A stretch of 42,250 bases of DNA, from assembly GCF_025602895.1 (NCBI RefSeq), contig NW_026516441.1, forward strand, positions 1-42,250. Direction: 5' to 3'. Position 1 is the stretch's first letter, and each line of letters begins with the position of its first letter. Below the pieces are notes generated by a model, which saw only the letters and a program-made list of their open reading frames with translations, did no database searches and was not told the origin of the DNA. Both the position numbers and the translations under genes were made by a program. The DNA is from Polychytrium aggregatum (lineage: Eukaryota > Chytridiomycota > Chytridiomycetes > Polychytriales). Below are positions 1 to 13,800 of this stretch, piece after piece.

Positions 1-100
1 CCCTGGCACCTGCAGTCTACAGTGCACCGACACCTCGATGACTGGGGTGAATCGAGGACGGAGGCATAGAACCAGACACTAACACCATCCGGTCGGCCAG

Positions 101-1645
101 GTGGATCAAAACTCAATGGGCACAACCGACGAGAACGGCATGTACAATGTACCAGAGATGGAGGCCGGGGCTCAGCCTGAGGACGAAGACATTCTCGAGG
201 CCAACGGCTACGTGACCGTTGAGGTGCCCGCAGCCGCCAAGCCAGCCGCCAAGAGTGGGCTGTTCTCGTTCTTCAAGTCTCTCACGGGCGGCAAGGTTCT
301 GAGCGCGACCGATCTGGACCCGATCATGGCCAAGATGAAGGACCATCTCGTTTCGAAGAACGTTGCGGCCGACATTGCGCAGGTGCTCTGCGACAGCGTG
401 TCCAAGGGCATGGTCGGCAAGAAAGTCGGAACCTTCACGACGATCTCGTCGCTTGTGCGCGAGAACATGGAAATTGCGCTGAAGCGCATCCTGACGCCGC
501 GGACATCGACCGATGTTCTGCGCGACGTCTTTGCGGCCAAGAGCGAGGGTCGCCCGTACTCGTTCGTCTTTATCGGCGTCAACGGTGTCGGCAAAAGCAC
601 CAACCTCAGTAAGGTCTGCTTCTGGCTGCTGCAGAACAAGCTCAAGGTGCTCATTGCCGCCTGCGACACATTCCGATCAGGCGCCGTTGAGCAGCTGCGG
701 GTCCATGCCCGCAATCTGCAGGCGCTGGAGCAGAATGGGACAGTGCAGCTCTTTGAGCGCGGCTATGGCAAGGACTCGGCTACGATTGCAAAGGATGCCA
801 TTGGCTACGGTATGTCGTGTGGGATGTCGCGTGAGATGTCGTGTGGGATGTCGCGTGGGATGTCTGGGTATATCCGCGAATTGCTTGTCTGTATTTCATT
901 GCTTCCTATGTGCCTGATGGCTTTGAAGCTCATGTCACTGACCGTGCTCGCCATCGACCGATCGCCACCGACTGGCCATCACCGCATACCCTGCAATCAC
1001 GGATTCTCACCCTGTTGATTCCTGCAGCTAAAACCAATGGATTCGACGTCGTTTTGATCGACACGGCCGGACGCATGCAAGACAACGAGCCTCTGATGCG
1101 AGCCCTCGCCAAGGTAACGGACCACTTCGACCCTGTCTGCATATTGTGTGTGCGCTTTGCGATGATCTTGAGCGCTGTGGCTTTGGTGTATAGCTTCTCT
1201 TGCGAGGGTGATCAAAGACGGGGCAGAACTAGCCACATTGCCATGGTAGATGCTTATCCTCTGCTCTGATTTGCTTGGTGGCCCACTACTTTGCTTGGGT
1301 GGCTCGCTGCTGGCGATGGTGCACCTTTCGATGCCGCAGCTGGTGAGCGTCAACAGCCCAGACAAGATCCTGTTTGTGGGCGAAGCCCTCGTCGGCAACG
1401 AGGCCGTCGACCAGCTATCCAAGTTCAACCAGGCCCTCAAGGACTTTTCTGGGCAGCAGCACGCCCGACAGATCGACGGTATCATCCTGACCAAGTTTGA
1501 CACGATCGACGACAAGGTCGGAGCCGCCCTGAGTATGACGTACGTCACGGGCCAGCCGATCCTGTTTGTGGGCACGGGCCAGACGTATACGGACTTGCGA
1601 AAGATGAACGTCAAGAGCATCGTGAACTCGCTCCTTGCCAACTGA
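101..1645 (+). CDS. SRPRA: Signal recognition particle receptor subunit alpha, C-terminal part (5' end outside window)
   Basis: GTPase that docks ribosome-SRP complexes at the ER membrane during cotranslational targeting. Exons are 101-809, 1028-1113 and 1340-1645, giving 366 residues with continuous phase. The NG domain carries G1 GVNGVGKST, the [11 protein letters not shown] motif, G3 DTAGRM, G4 TKFD and a closing GTGQ loop. It ends in an [18 protein letters not shown] helix as in the family. An acidic and Pro/Ala-rich linker precedes it. The N-terminal SRX domain, which binds the beta subunit, is missing because the window begins inside the upstream intron: CTAAC at 79-83 and an AG at 99-100 mark its branch point and acceptor, and an in-frame TAA at 80-82 shows the exon cannot extend further upstream. 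The gene converges on the GH16 gene at 2023. Confidence 0.93.
812..859 (+). repeat. 12-bp tandem repeat at the start of SRPRA intron 810-1027
   Basis: About four imperfect copies of ATGTCGYGTGRG lie directly behind the GTATGT donor at 810, so the donor overlaps the first unit. No function is visible beyond possible instability of intron length. Confidence 0.7.
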
Positions 1646-2022
1646 GCCCGACAACAGCGTCGCCAGCAACAGCCAGCCCACCGAGTCGAGAGGCAAGCGC
1701 ACGCTGAGCGAGTTCTGCCTGTACGGAGTCTGTTGTCCCCGGCTCGCTCAAGAAATATACATTTGAAAGCAGGAGCGATCTCCTCCCTCAAGTCGCACGA
1801 TGGGTCTTGGGCATCCCCACTAGCACCATGGGCAAACGGACTCGCTGGTTATCCCGAATCGACTCTTCGTGGGAGGTGCAAGCAGAGATGGCGGACACAC
1901 GTTTATTATGTTGATCGGGATGGGGTGATTTCGCTGATTATCCTCGCAATCTGGAGGCGCTGTTCAGCTGAGATAAATAGCATGAGACGGGGGGGGATCG
2001 TGTTCGGGGGAAATCCGGTTGT
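1646..2022. other. Intergenic gap between convergent 3' ends
   Basis: This 377-nt stretch separates the stop codons of SRPRA (+) and the GH16 gene (-). It should hold both 3' UTRs. I see no conserved ORF, structural RNA or repeat in it. Confidence 0.6.
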
Positions 2023-3664
2023 CTAGAGGAGCCAGGTGAAGACAAGGGTGCCCAAGAGAAGGGCCGCTCCGGCAATGCTGCCCTGGAGGAGCTTGGGAGC
2101 GCCTGACTTGGAGCCGGGAGCAGAGGTGCCGGTACTCTGAGGGCCAGAGGCGGTGCCGGTGGGGGCGCTGTTCGGAGGCCAGACATCGACGGGGTTGTCG
2201 TTGTCGTCGTAGCACTGGATGTCGAGGTACTGGAAGACGGCCTGGTAATTTGGAACAGACCACGAAGGCGGGCCGCCGGCCCAGGTCGAGGTGCCTGGGC
2301 TGGAGGTGACATCGCCGCCGTCCCAGCAGGTCATCTGGATGATCGAGGGGGTGGTCGGATACCAAGGGTCCTTGGTGGTGTTCATGAGCGAGACGGACTG
2401 GTTCTTGTACAGGGTGCGCAGAGGGACGCCGTCGATCAACCAACTAGGGGACCGTTTGCAAAGTACAGGCCGATCAGTCGCTCAGTCCGTCACTCAGCCA
2501 GACACAGATAACCTGGACACTGGGACATGTGCCCAAAGCAACAGCCAAGCACACGACCTCATGGCTCGAGGCGGCGACACTCAACTTACATCAGACGATT
2601 TCTGTTCCAGTCGATGGTGTACTGGTGCATGCCATTGACGGCGCCGCTGTTGGGGATGGTCAGTCTCTGCATGTGCACGCCAAACTCGGGGATGCCGCGG
2701 TAGAAGACGTTGGACTGGATCGTGGTGGTTTCCTTGCCGACAATCTCCATGTCGATCTCATCCTTGACGGCAGACATGGTGTAGAAAGTCTGTGCGAACA
2801 CAAAGTCGATGCAGAGGTGTGAGTTTTATGGAGCAGAAGGCAGCTCAGGGTGCACACGGGAAGGCGATCCCACGCAGTTGGGGTTCGAGGGGATAATGGA
2901 AGAGAGTATTTTGGACAGGATCGCAGCATCGGAGGGTTTGTGTGGTGGTTGCGATTCGTACCGTGACAATGCCAGGCTCGGCAGGGGCGCTCAGGCTGAC
3001 AGTGATTTTGCCGTAACTGTACAGAGGACAAGGCAATGGCATCGTTGGTTAGTGCGTGGACATGGCAGACACCGAGCAGCGGAGCAAGGGCTCATGCATG
3101 GCACGATCCCGCGAAAGCGGATACCGACTTGACATAAAAGTTGGTGCTGAGCTGGGCGCCGTAGGCATAGTTGCTTCCGTTGATGATTTGCTTGGTGAGG
3201 GTGATGGTCATGCCGTTGGAGTCAAACTGGGTGTTGCGAGACAGAGCGGGGTAAGTAGCTTGCAGAAGGCGGCGGCGATGCAGTCTGTATGCCAGGGCGA
3301 TGCTTGGCTGTCTCGATCGTCCCGGTCGGTGTCACTGCTGTTCATGAAGCAGAGCGTCCGTCCACAGACAACACAACCGTTCTCCTGCACTCAATCCAAC
3401 ATGCGCCCGAGACTGCCCCCGGACATCGCCCACCTTTGCGTTCTCGGCTCCGTTGTCGAGGGTAAAGTCGTAGAGCGACCGGTCGGCCTCGGGGAATGGC
3501 GGGTTCTTCCTGGAGGCGTCCTTGTTGTAGAAGACTCTCGGGGCAATGTTTGAGAAGTTGAATCGACCCGAGACGCAGTTGCCGTTGGTGGCAGGATCGG
3601 CCGAGACGGCGGCGACGGCCATGCTGGCAACGACAAGAGCGACAGCGGCGGTGGTCTTGACCAT
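2023..3664 (-). CDS. GPI-anchored GH16 CRH-like chitin-glucan transglycosylase
   Basis: CRH-family enzymes of GH16 link chitin to beta-glucan in fungal cell walls. Exons on minus are 3664-3434, 3226-3129, 3016-2962, 2789-2590 and 2443-2023, giving 334 aa. An N-terminal signal peptide ends near residue 21 (VSA/DPA). The catalytic motif DEIDME gives Glu139, Asp141 and Glu143, the expected nucleophile, helper and acid/base. Downstream come YTIDWNR, WLIDG and a Trp-rich sheet region (CWDGGD, TSTWAGGPPSW). A Ser/Thr/Gly linker and a hydrophobic C-terminal tail (about residues 315-334) point to GPI anchoring. The donor at 3128 (GTCGGT) is weak but is the only one found that restores YVNYGKI with correct phase. 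A second, diverged copy lies at 29983-31609. Confidence 0.9.
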
Positions 3665-3728
3665 GGTGGACACAGAAGCGGGTGGATAGCCAACAGACGG
3701 AGGACAGGCAGAGAAGCAAGCAACCAAG

Positions 3729-3767
3729 CAGGGAAGCTGGCAGGGAAGCTGGCAGGGAAGCTGGCAA
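3729..3767. repeat. 12-bp tandem repeat in the GH16 5' region
   Basis: Three exact copies of GCAGGGAAGCTG plus three more bases lie 65-103 nt upstream of the GH16 ATG, probably inside its 5' UTR or core promoter. Confidence 0.85.
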
Positions 3768-3980
3768 ACGTCGGACCGAGGGCGATGGAGGGGAGATGGG
3801 CGCATTTGAATCGGCAGAGGCAAGGCCCCGAAAAAAAGTAAGGAACGACCCGCCACCGCGGCGGCTGTACAGCGACTGAGGACAGTGTCGCACAAACGTA
3901 ACAACAGACGCGTCGGATGTATTGCGCAGCCGCCTGCAGGCCAATCGGAGCCGGAGACGGAGGTGGCGTTGGGCATGGGT

Positions 3981-4023
3981 GCGGACACAGCAAGCGGACA
4001 CAGCAAGCGGACAGCAAGCGGAC
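3981..4023. repeat. 13-bp tandem repeat
   Basis: About 3.3 copies of GCGGACACAGCAA, the third with a 2-bp deletion. Intergenic, with no obvious role. Confidence 0.8.
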
Positions 4024-4138
4024 AAGCCGGCCCGAAACACAATGGCGGCGCGGATGTGCGACCGCTGATTCAGCGCCGTCCAGCAACTTGGAACAGAGTG
4101 GTTCACGTCCACTCTATTGATGGTGGAAGGGCCGTCGC

Positions 4139-6267
4139 TCATTCGCCCTGCAGCTCATCAAGGGCTGCATCCAGGCTGTTCTTGTGCTTGACCAGGGCTC
4201 GCTGACTGGGCTCTCGTGCATATCCCATCTCCAGCAACGCCTTGTAGGGGACCAAGAACGAAGCAGCGAGTGCTGGGTCTGCTGGATAGCACGAGATGGC
4301 ATCGTCGACATCGTCGGGCGAGTACTCTGGCTTGGAGAGCTGTCCGAACAGGACCAGATAGTCGACAGCCTGCAGGCGTTGACACAAAAGGAGAGTCAGC
4401 ATATGGAGCACCGAGACGGTGCCGATGCAGTCGATTTCTGCTGCCGAGGCCGATACCAAACACAAACTTTGCATGAGCACATACTTTCTTTTCGTCTTTG
4501 GCGAAGCGCGAGCATGCCTTTGCGACCGACGCCGGCGTGAAGCCCATGCCGACGAGCCGCTGGTGCATACCCTGGGATCGCAAATTAGATATGTATCGTG
4601 TCAGAGATGCAGGCGCTGGTGGATTCGATTCATAGCGACCAGGTCTCACTTTGCATTGTCGGGGTGCGCACAGCACTACAAGGGTGATATGTTCAACTGG
4701 GAGTAATGCCCCCCCCCTGAGAAGGAACGTTTGTCGTCCAGCGATCAAGCAGTGCAATTCGCAAGGTAGATACACACCGATGGCTGCGAAGCTGGGTCCC
4801 CACCGAGAGGTTTCTCGGCAAAGCGGGGGCTCGAATAGCTCTTTGGCTTGATGGGCGGTGGCGTGGGAGACTCGGCGGGAATGAAGGTGCCAGGGTATGC
4901 CAGGCGAAACCCGCTTGGATTGCTGCTGCCGGGATGGCCGCTGGGATAGACACCTGTTACTGGCGGAACGTAAGTTGGATAGCCGCCCGGAAACGATGGT
5001 GGTGCCGAGAAGCCGGGAGAGCCTCCGACGGCGTTGGGCGGAGAGGCGATTGTGGCAGCAACTTGGGGCGGCGATGTGAAGCCAGATGCGGGGGCTGGAG
5101 GTCGGGCCGCAGCATCCCGGAGCGAGAGCTTTTCGCCATAGACTTCCATGAGTTCGTTCAAGTCGTCCTTCTTGGCCGCCGCATCCCATGGATCGAGAGG
5201 CGCGATGCCCAGCTCAAACTCGGCGTAGTCGATCTTGGAGCGAACTTTCTGTTCCAGAGGTCATATGCGGATGTGAATCCGAGCAAACAGAAAACAAATA
5301 CCGCTTGTCGAGTCAGTCGACGGAAGCAGATGATGAGGAGCAGGGGACGGGAGGATTCCACGCAGATACCACTTGGAAGCCGCACGGGTTGATACAGGGG
5401 ATCTGGAATGCCATGATGTCTGTGAAAGTGAAGGAGTCGGCCCCCAGGGTTGGCTCGAGTTGCCTGGTGGCGGACGCATGCCTGCTTACCGGGGAAGAAG
5501 GAACGTTTCTCGGTGTGCTCGCACCAGAGTCCCGACCTTCGAGTAAAGGCCCTTGCTGGCTGGCTGGAGGCTTGGTCGATGCAGCGGGCTGGGGTTGAAT
5601 CGGCCCATCCGAGAGACCAGGTGCCCGCTGCCGCTCTCTCTCCTTCCGAAGCTGTTCTCGTTTCTCTTTGCGGGCAGCTCGCAGTCGCTGCTGCTCAAGT
5701 TGCTGCTCGCGCTCAGCTCTGAGCGTTTCCAGGAACGATCGTTCAAAGGAAAAGTCGTATCCAATCTGCGGGTACGGTCGGGGAGCCGATGGTAAATCAG
5801 CAAGGCATTAGGCGTCGTGGTAAACCAACGAGAGTCAGCAAAAGCGATTCGGCTGCAGCTGGGGCGTTTGGATGCCAAGGGATCCCTCCTTGCAGCTTGG
5901 GTGGGGTCGGGAATGGACCTGGTGGAGATGGAGCCGCTGGGATGAGCATCCATATCTACTGTCCGCATACTCACCAGGTCAGTAATGTTGTCTGGGACGG
6001 GTTGGTAGGTGTATGGAAGCTCGATCTGGAGGGGTCGGAACGGAAGTCGATTGTGAATGGATGTAGACAAGGGCGGATGCAGACGAGGGCCTCCTTAGCC
6101 GACAAAGACTGCGGCTCTGCCCTTTGTGGAAATTAGGGTAATCGAGGCAGCAGCAAGAGCTCCAAGGCAGATGAGGTGCCGTAATCGCAGTGTTCTTGGC
6201 TGCATAATTGAAGTTGGGCACCAGAGCGGCAGCGCTATCGGCAGTCACGGTTCGGCCAGGAACTCAT
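4139..6267 (-). CDS. UBAP1: UBAP1-like ESCRT-I subunit (UMA region plus SOUBA ubiquitin-binding domain)
   Basis: UBAP1 is the ESCRT-I subunit that sorts ubiquitinated endosomal cargo. Exons on minus are 6093-5975, 5765-5370, 5248-4778, 4571-4485 and 4369-4139. A provisional first coding exon at 6267-6249 would give 440 aa. Three blocks match animal UBAP1 in the same order: an N-terminal UMA-like block (LPFRPLQIELP, then IGYDFSFE, which parallels QYDFSLE in animals); a central acidic block (DYAEFELGIAPLDPWD and NELMEVYGEKL); and a C-terminal solenoid of overlapping UBAs (GMHQRLVGMGFTPASVAKA, AVDYLVLFGQL, ALLEMGYAREPSQRAL, ending LDAALDEL). A Lys/Arg/Gln-rich helix follows the UMA block, and a Pro-rich linker spans roughly residues 220-330. 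The 5' end is uncertain: no ATG follows the in-frame TAA near 6095, so an upstream exon is required, and 6267-6249 is only one phase-compatible choice. Confidence 0.85.
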
Positions 6268-7696
6268 GGAGCGGATATTCCACCATCGGATCGGATAGAG
6301 GTGTCGTACCGGCGGTGGCTTGCGGCATTGCGGCGACAGCACCATGGGGATGTCTCGGATGGCGGTGCCTGGGTCGACGAAGGCCAAGCGGTGGTTGAGT
6401 ATGGCGAATGGCGGCCGAGGCGAGAGGAATGCGATGCTAAGGGAGGGGCAATGGACATACCCTGCATGCTGAGCTATCTAGGGGTGCTGCAGCGAATCGG
6501 AGGGAGCGGGGAGCGGATGCGACGGACAAGGTCCGAGCAAAAGATGACAGAGACAGATGCGGGGCCAGGGTCGGAGCCTGCACTTGGCAGGGAAATCCAG
6601 GCGTGGTCGCTGACGGAAGGTTCTGTGGCTGGATCGAACCGGTCAGCGGAGACACCGACCAACCAACGACGGGGACAGCGGCCTGGAATGCGATCTGGTG
6701 GCGATCGGGAGGGCAATCTGCGCCGTGGTCTGTGCTGACGGCTCGCGGCAGTGGTGGTCTGTGCCGATGATGGCCATGCAGACGGCCTGTGGGGGGCTGT
6801 TCGACATGGCCGCTCATGCACCGAGGAAGCCGGGAGGGACGGCTCGATCCGCCGGCTCGATCCAGACAACGTGTCTGCCCTGCGCCACACGGGCTGCTCG
6901 TGCGCAGCAGCCGAGCAGCCACACTCTGGTCGGCCAGCTGGCCGGCGGATTCAGGCTTGCTCATCGGCCGTGCTGTGCGGGCTGTGAAGCCGCCATTGTC
7001 GATGCCGTCGTCTGCCGAGGGCAGCTGCGACGTGGGCGTCGACGCAATCGCGACCGGGCGCATTCGCAGCGATCGCTGCCAGCCCGACCCCACAGGCGAT
7101 GCGATCACGGACGCTGCCCCAGGCCCAATCACGGATCCGCCGATGCAATCGCACCGGCGCTGCTGCCCCACAGACGCAGCGGCAAAAGCAGGCCTCGCAC
7201 CCGCAGCGATTGCACCCCCCCCGGCGCTCTCCCGCGTGGACGCAGTCGGTGTCGCCCGTGCGACGCACACGACATATTTGTCCAAATGGATGTCGGAGGC
7301 CATTGTCCGGCTCTCGCCGAGAGCGCTCTCGGCGGCCCCGACTGGTGCTCGGCCGGGGCTCGCGGCGCCTCGCTCCTCGCCGGCGACAAGGCCCCGCCCC
7401 GCGCGTCTCCCGCCTGTCTCCCGCCGCCTGCCATATATGGCTGCCGGTGCTGCGCGCCGCCGCTTTAAGGCCGCGCCCGTCGCACACACCAATCCCGCCG
7501 CCCTTTTTGGGCAGGCCTGTCCCACCCGCCCCGTGTGGCTTTGTCGCCCCCCCTCGGCCCTCGTAAAAGCCGCCCCGCCCGCCGCCCCGCCCTTCTTTCG
7601 CCCTCACCCAAAAGGATCTTTTTTTTTCCTTCTGCCTCCGGTCTCTCCCCTCATCTCCCCATCTTCCCCCAGCGCGTTTCGCTTCCTTGCACCAAC
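6268..7696. other. GC-rich spacer upstream of beta-tubulin
   Basis: About 1.4 kb between the head-to-head 5' ends of UBAP1 (-) and beta-tubulin (+), so it should contain both promoters. Long open frames occur on both strands (for example 7525-6437 on minus), but they are Ala/Arg/Pro/Ser-rich, overlap one another and match no family. Positions 7580-7690 are strongly pyrimidine-rich just before the tubulin ATG, which suggests a CT-rich core promoter or leader. CATATATGG at 7431 is too far from the ATG to call a TATA box. Confidence 0.5.
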
Positions 7697-10878
<3,182 letters not shown>

Positions 10879-13800
10879 ATGGATGGCACTCACAACCCGG
10901 ACACTTCCCCGGCTCGCGATTTGTCCTGGTCCGAGCTCGACCCCAAGCGAGGCTTCTCCCAGATGCCTTCTGAGTGGCAGTTTGTCCAGCAACGACAACA
11001 ACAGCAACAGCAACATCAACAGTATCAGCAGCAACCGCAACAACAACAACAGCAACAGCAGCAGCAGCAGCAGCATCACCGCTACCCCCACCATAGCTAC
11101 CAACACCAGCATCCCCAGCATCAGTATTCATATTCGCAGCAACGCCAGCAGCCCCAGCCCCAGCACCACCAACAGCATTCCCCCGCCATCTGGGCGACAG
11201 ATACCTTTTCTCAGTTCCGGAGCACCTCGAGGTAAGCGTTCCTCCCTCCTCTCCCCACTCCCATCCCGGCTGTTGGGTGTTGGCTCCTCCGTCGATAGCA
11301 GGCAAGCGTTCTTCATGGATGGGGAGTGGCATTTGGTGACCGCCATCACTCACCGTCACTCATGACCGCTACCGGTTCTCCCATCCTCCAGCAACCTGCA
11401 TACTCCCGAATCATTCCAGATCTGGGTCAGCCCTCGGCAGTCGACCCCCTTCGGCACCTCCGCCAGCAGCAGAGGGTTTCAAAAGGACACATATGTACCG
11501 CTCTGGAAGCCGCAACAACAGCCGCTGCTGTCGCATCAGCAGCATCAGCAGCAACAAAGCTATCCGGCTATCTCGTCGCTCGCCTGGCCCGAAGCAACCG
11601 CTGGTTTGCCCACGTCCTTTTTCACCGGCCACGGCTCCTCTGGCATCCTTGGCTCCTCCAGCCTCTCGGACCATGGGGCCTTTGGTCTGAGTTTCGATGA
11701 GTCGCCCGAGCCATTCCGTCGCAGCTATCCGTCATCCGGGTCGCCCCTTCGGAGACCACAGCAGCAGCATCTCGACCACCGAAAGCAGAGCATCGATGCC
11801 GACCGCACCCTTCCTCCCTCCACCGTCGCCACCACCGCCGCCGTCATCCCTTTCAACGGTGTCCACAGTGTCGATGACAGCAACAAGGATGACGATGCGA
11901 GCAGAGATCATCATCATCCTCATTACCATCCTCAGCATTACCACCACCACCATCGTCATCATCGTGACGACTATGAAAACAACGATCCCGACTATGACGT
12001 CGACAACAAAACCGAAACCGGAACCGGAACCGGAACCGGACACAGCGGCGATTACGACAACGAGCACGATATCGAGAATGATATCGGAAACGAAAGCGAG
12101 GATGGTCTCGATCGTGATCATGATCATGATAATAACTCGAGTGATCGTAATGCCGATGACGGCCATGCCGGCGACCGCGGGCTCGATCGATACACCCGGA
12201 AATTGGCCTTCGTCGTCGCCAATTCCATCATGGACGACGGCACCGCGAACTTGGGGCAAGTCGAGAGCCAGGTGAGGGCTGCTGAACGATAGCCAGAATG
12301 GACCAAGGGTCAGAGGGGAGGAGGAGATATGGCTGCGGGTCGCGGCCCATGGTTGGCAATCCGTGGCTCGCTTGGGTCGCTGGAGTGCATATTCGGTGTC
12401 GCTGGATGAATCGGGTGCTCTGGGGGTGCCTTGGAGAGTTTGGGGCCATGGCCCACTCAAACTGCATGGAGGCGCCATGACTGCCCTGCCGATTCGTTTC
12501 CAAATCGTGAAGCCTGGTGTCTGCGACAGATCCTGATAACTCGTGCCTATTCGAATGTCTGTCGACTATCCCATCCATGTCATCAATAGCGCTCACTGAA
12601 AGAGCGAGCCCTGGAGCAAGCCCGATTCGACTTTGTCATGGTGTCGCTGACACGGTGAGCCCCATATTGCTTCGGTTGTGGGACTGTCCTCGGCCGTGTG
12701 CACTGATGCAAGCCAGATGTGGCTGGCTTTGTGTAAGCGGGCTTTGCTGGCGGTTGGTGTATATTTATCTTTGGTCCGTGTTGTATATACTCGCCTCTCC
12801 CCCCAGTGCCATGGACGAAATGTATGCCATCTGTCAAGAACAGCCGGATAAGCGGGGCGAGACCGAGGATGTGCTCAAATCGTACCTGTCCAAGTTCAAT
12901 GCGGTACGTAAAGCCTGTCCAAGACATCCCAACTGCCTGCAGCGCTCGATGCTCTGTTCCTAATTACCTCGTATCGAATACGGCCTTGGAGAGGCGATCT
13001 ACTCTGCGACGGTTACTTATTCCGTGTTCTGTATGCTAATTCCCCTGTTCCGAAACTCTGAAACAGCTCTCGGCTAGTGTCCATACCCAGCCACTGAACA
13101 AACAGCCGTCCTTCTCCTCGACGATCCCAGAGCTCGGCTCGGCCGACTTTGAGCTATCCTCGCCGTTGGCGAGCCGGTACGGGGCCGACTCAACCGAGCC
13201 TGCACCGTCGTCATCATCGCTATCGTCGTTGCTGGACTTTGGCATGCTCGACGACGCTTCGAGCTCGAGCAGGAAAAACGCAACCTTCTTCTTGGACTGT
13301 AAGCTGAGTCCGAGACGCCGTCTGCATCGACCCGGCACACCTCTGAAGCAGAAACCAGAGAGAGAGGATGCGAGTCCTCGGCGCAATGGGGGTCTGTGGC
13401 GCAAATGGTGAATCTCGCGCGAATGGCTGATCGGTTGTGTGTTTCTGCTCATACGATGGCTTAGTGGGCCTCTACAGCACCGACAGAATTGATTTGGACG
13501 ATCCCTACAGTCGCAAACGAACTGTGAGCTGGACCGATGGGTAAGCCGTCAAAACGAATGCACGTCCTGCTTGATCATGTTCTCAAACCCGGCTTCTCAA
13601 TTCCGGTCTCTGTCTACAACTCTTCACAGCCAGAGAAGTCGACCGAGACCGACCCCGATCCTCGAACGACTTTCGCCGCCGATTTCCAAACGAGAGTTGA
13701 TCACGTTGGATCTCGAGCGCAAGCAGGTGAGATGTATATAGTATCGTGGTTGCGCCGCTCGCTCCACTTATTCTAGGGGCTGATATGAAAGCGTCAAGCC

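Larger units (their letters stand above)
3665..4138. other. Promoter of the GH16 gene and 3' flank of UBAP1
   Basis: This 474-nt gap sits upstream of the GH16 start and downstream of the UBAP1 stop. It holds two short tandem repeats, listed separately, and no ORF I can support. No convincing TATA box was seen. Confidence 0.5.

Noticed and set aside
7431..7440. CATATATGG as a tubulin TATA box
   Set aside because: About 260 nt from the ATG, with a long pyrimidine-rich region between; distance and context do not support it.
6437..7525. 362-codon minus-strand open frame upstream of beta-tubulin
   Set aside because: Composition is Ala/Arg/Pro/Ser-rich with no domain, it overlaps other long frames on both strands, and the region's high GC content makes stop codons rare.
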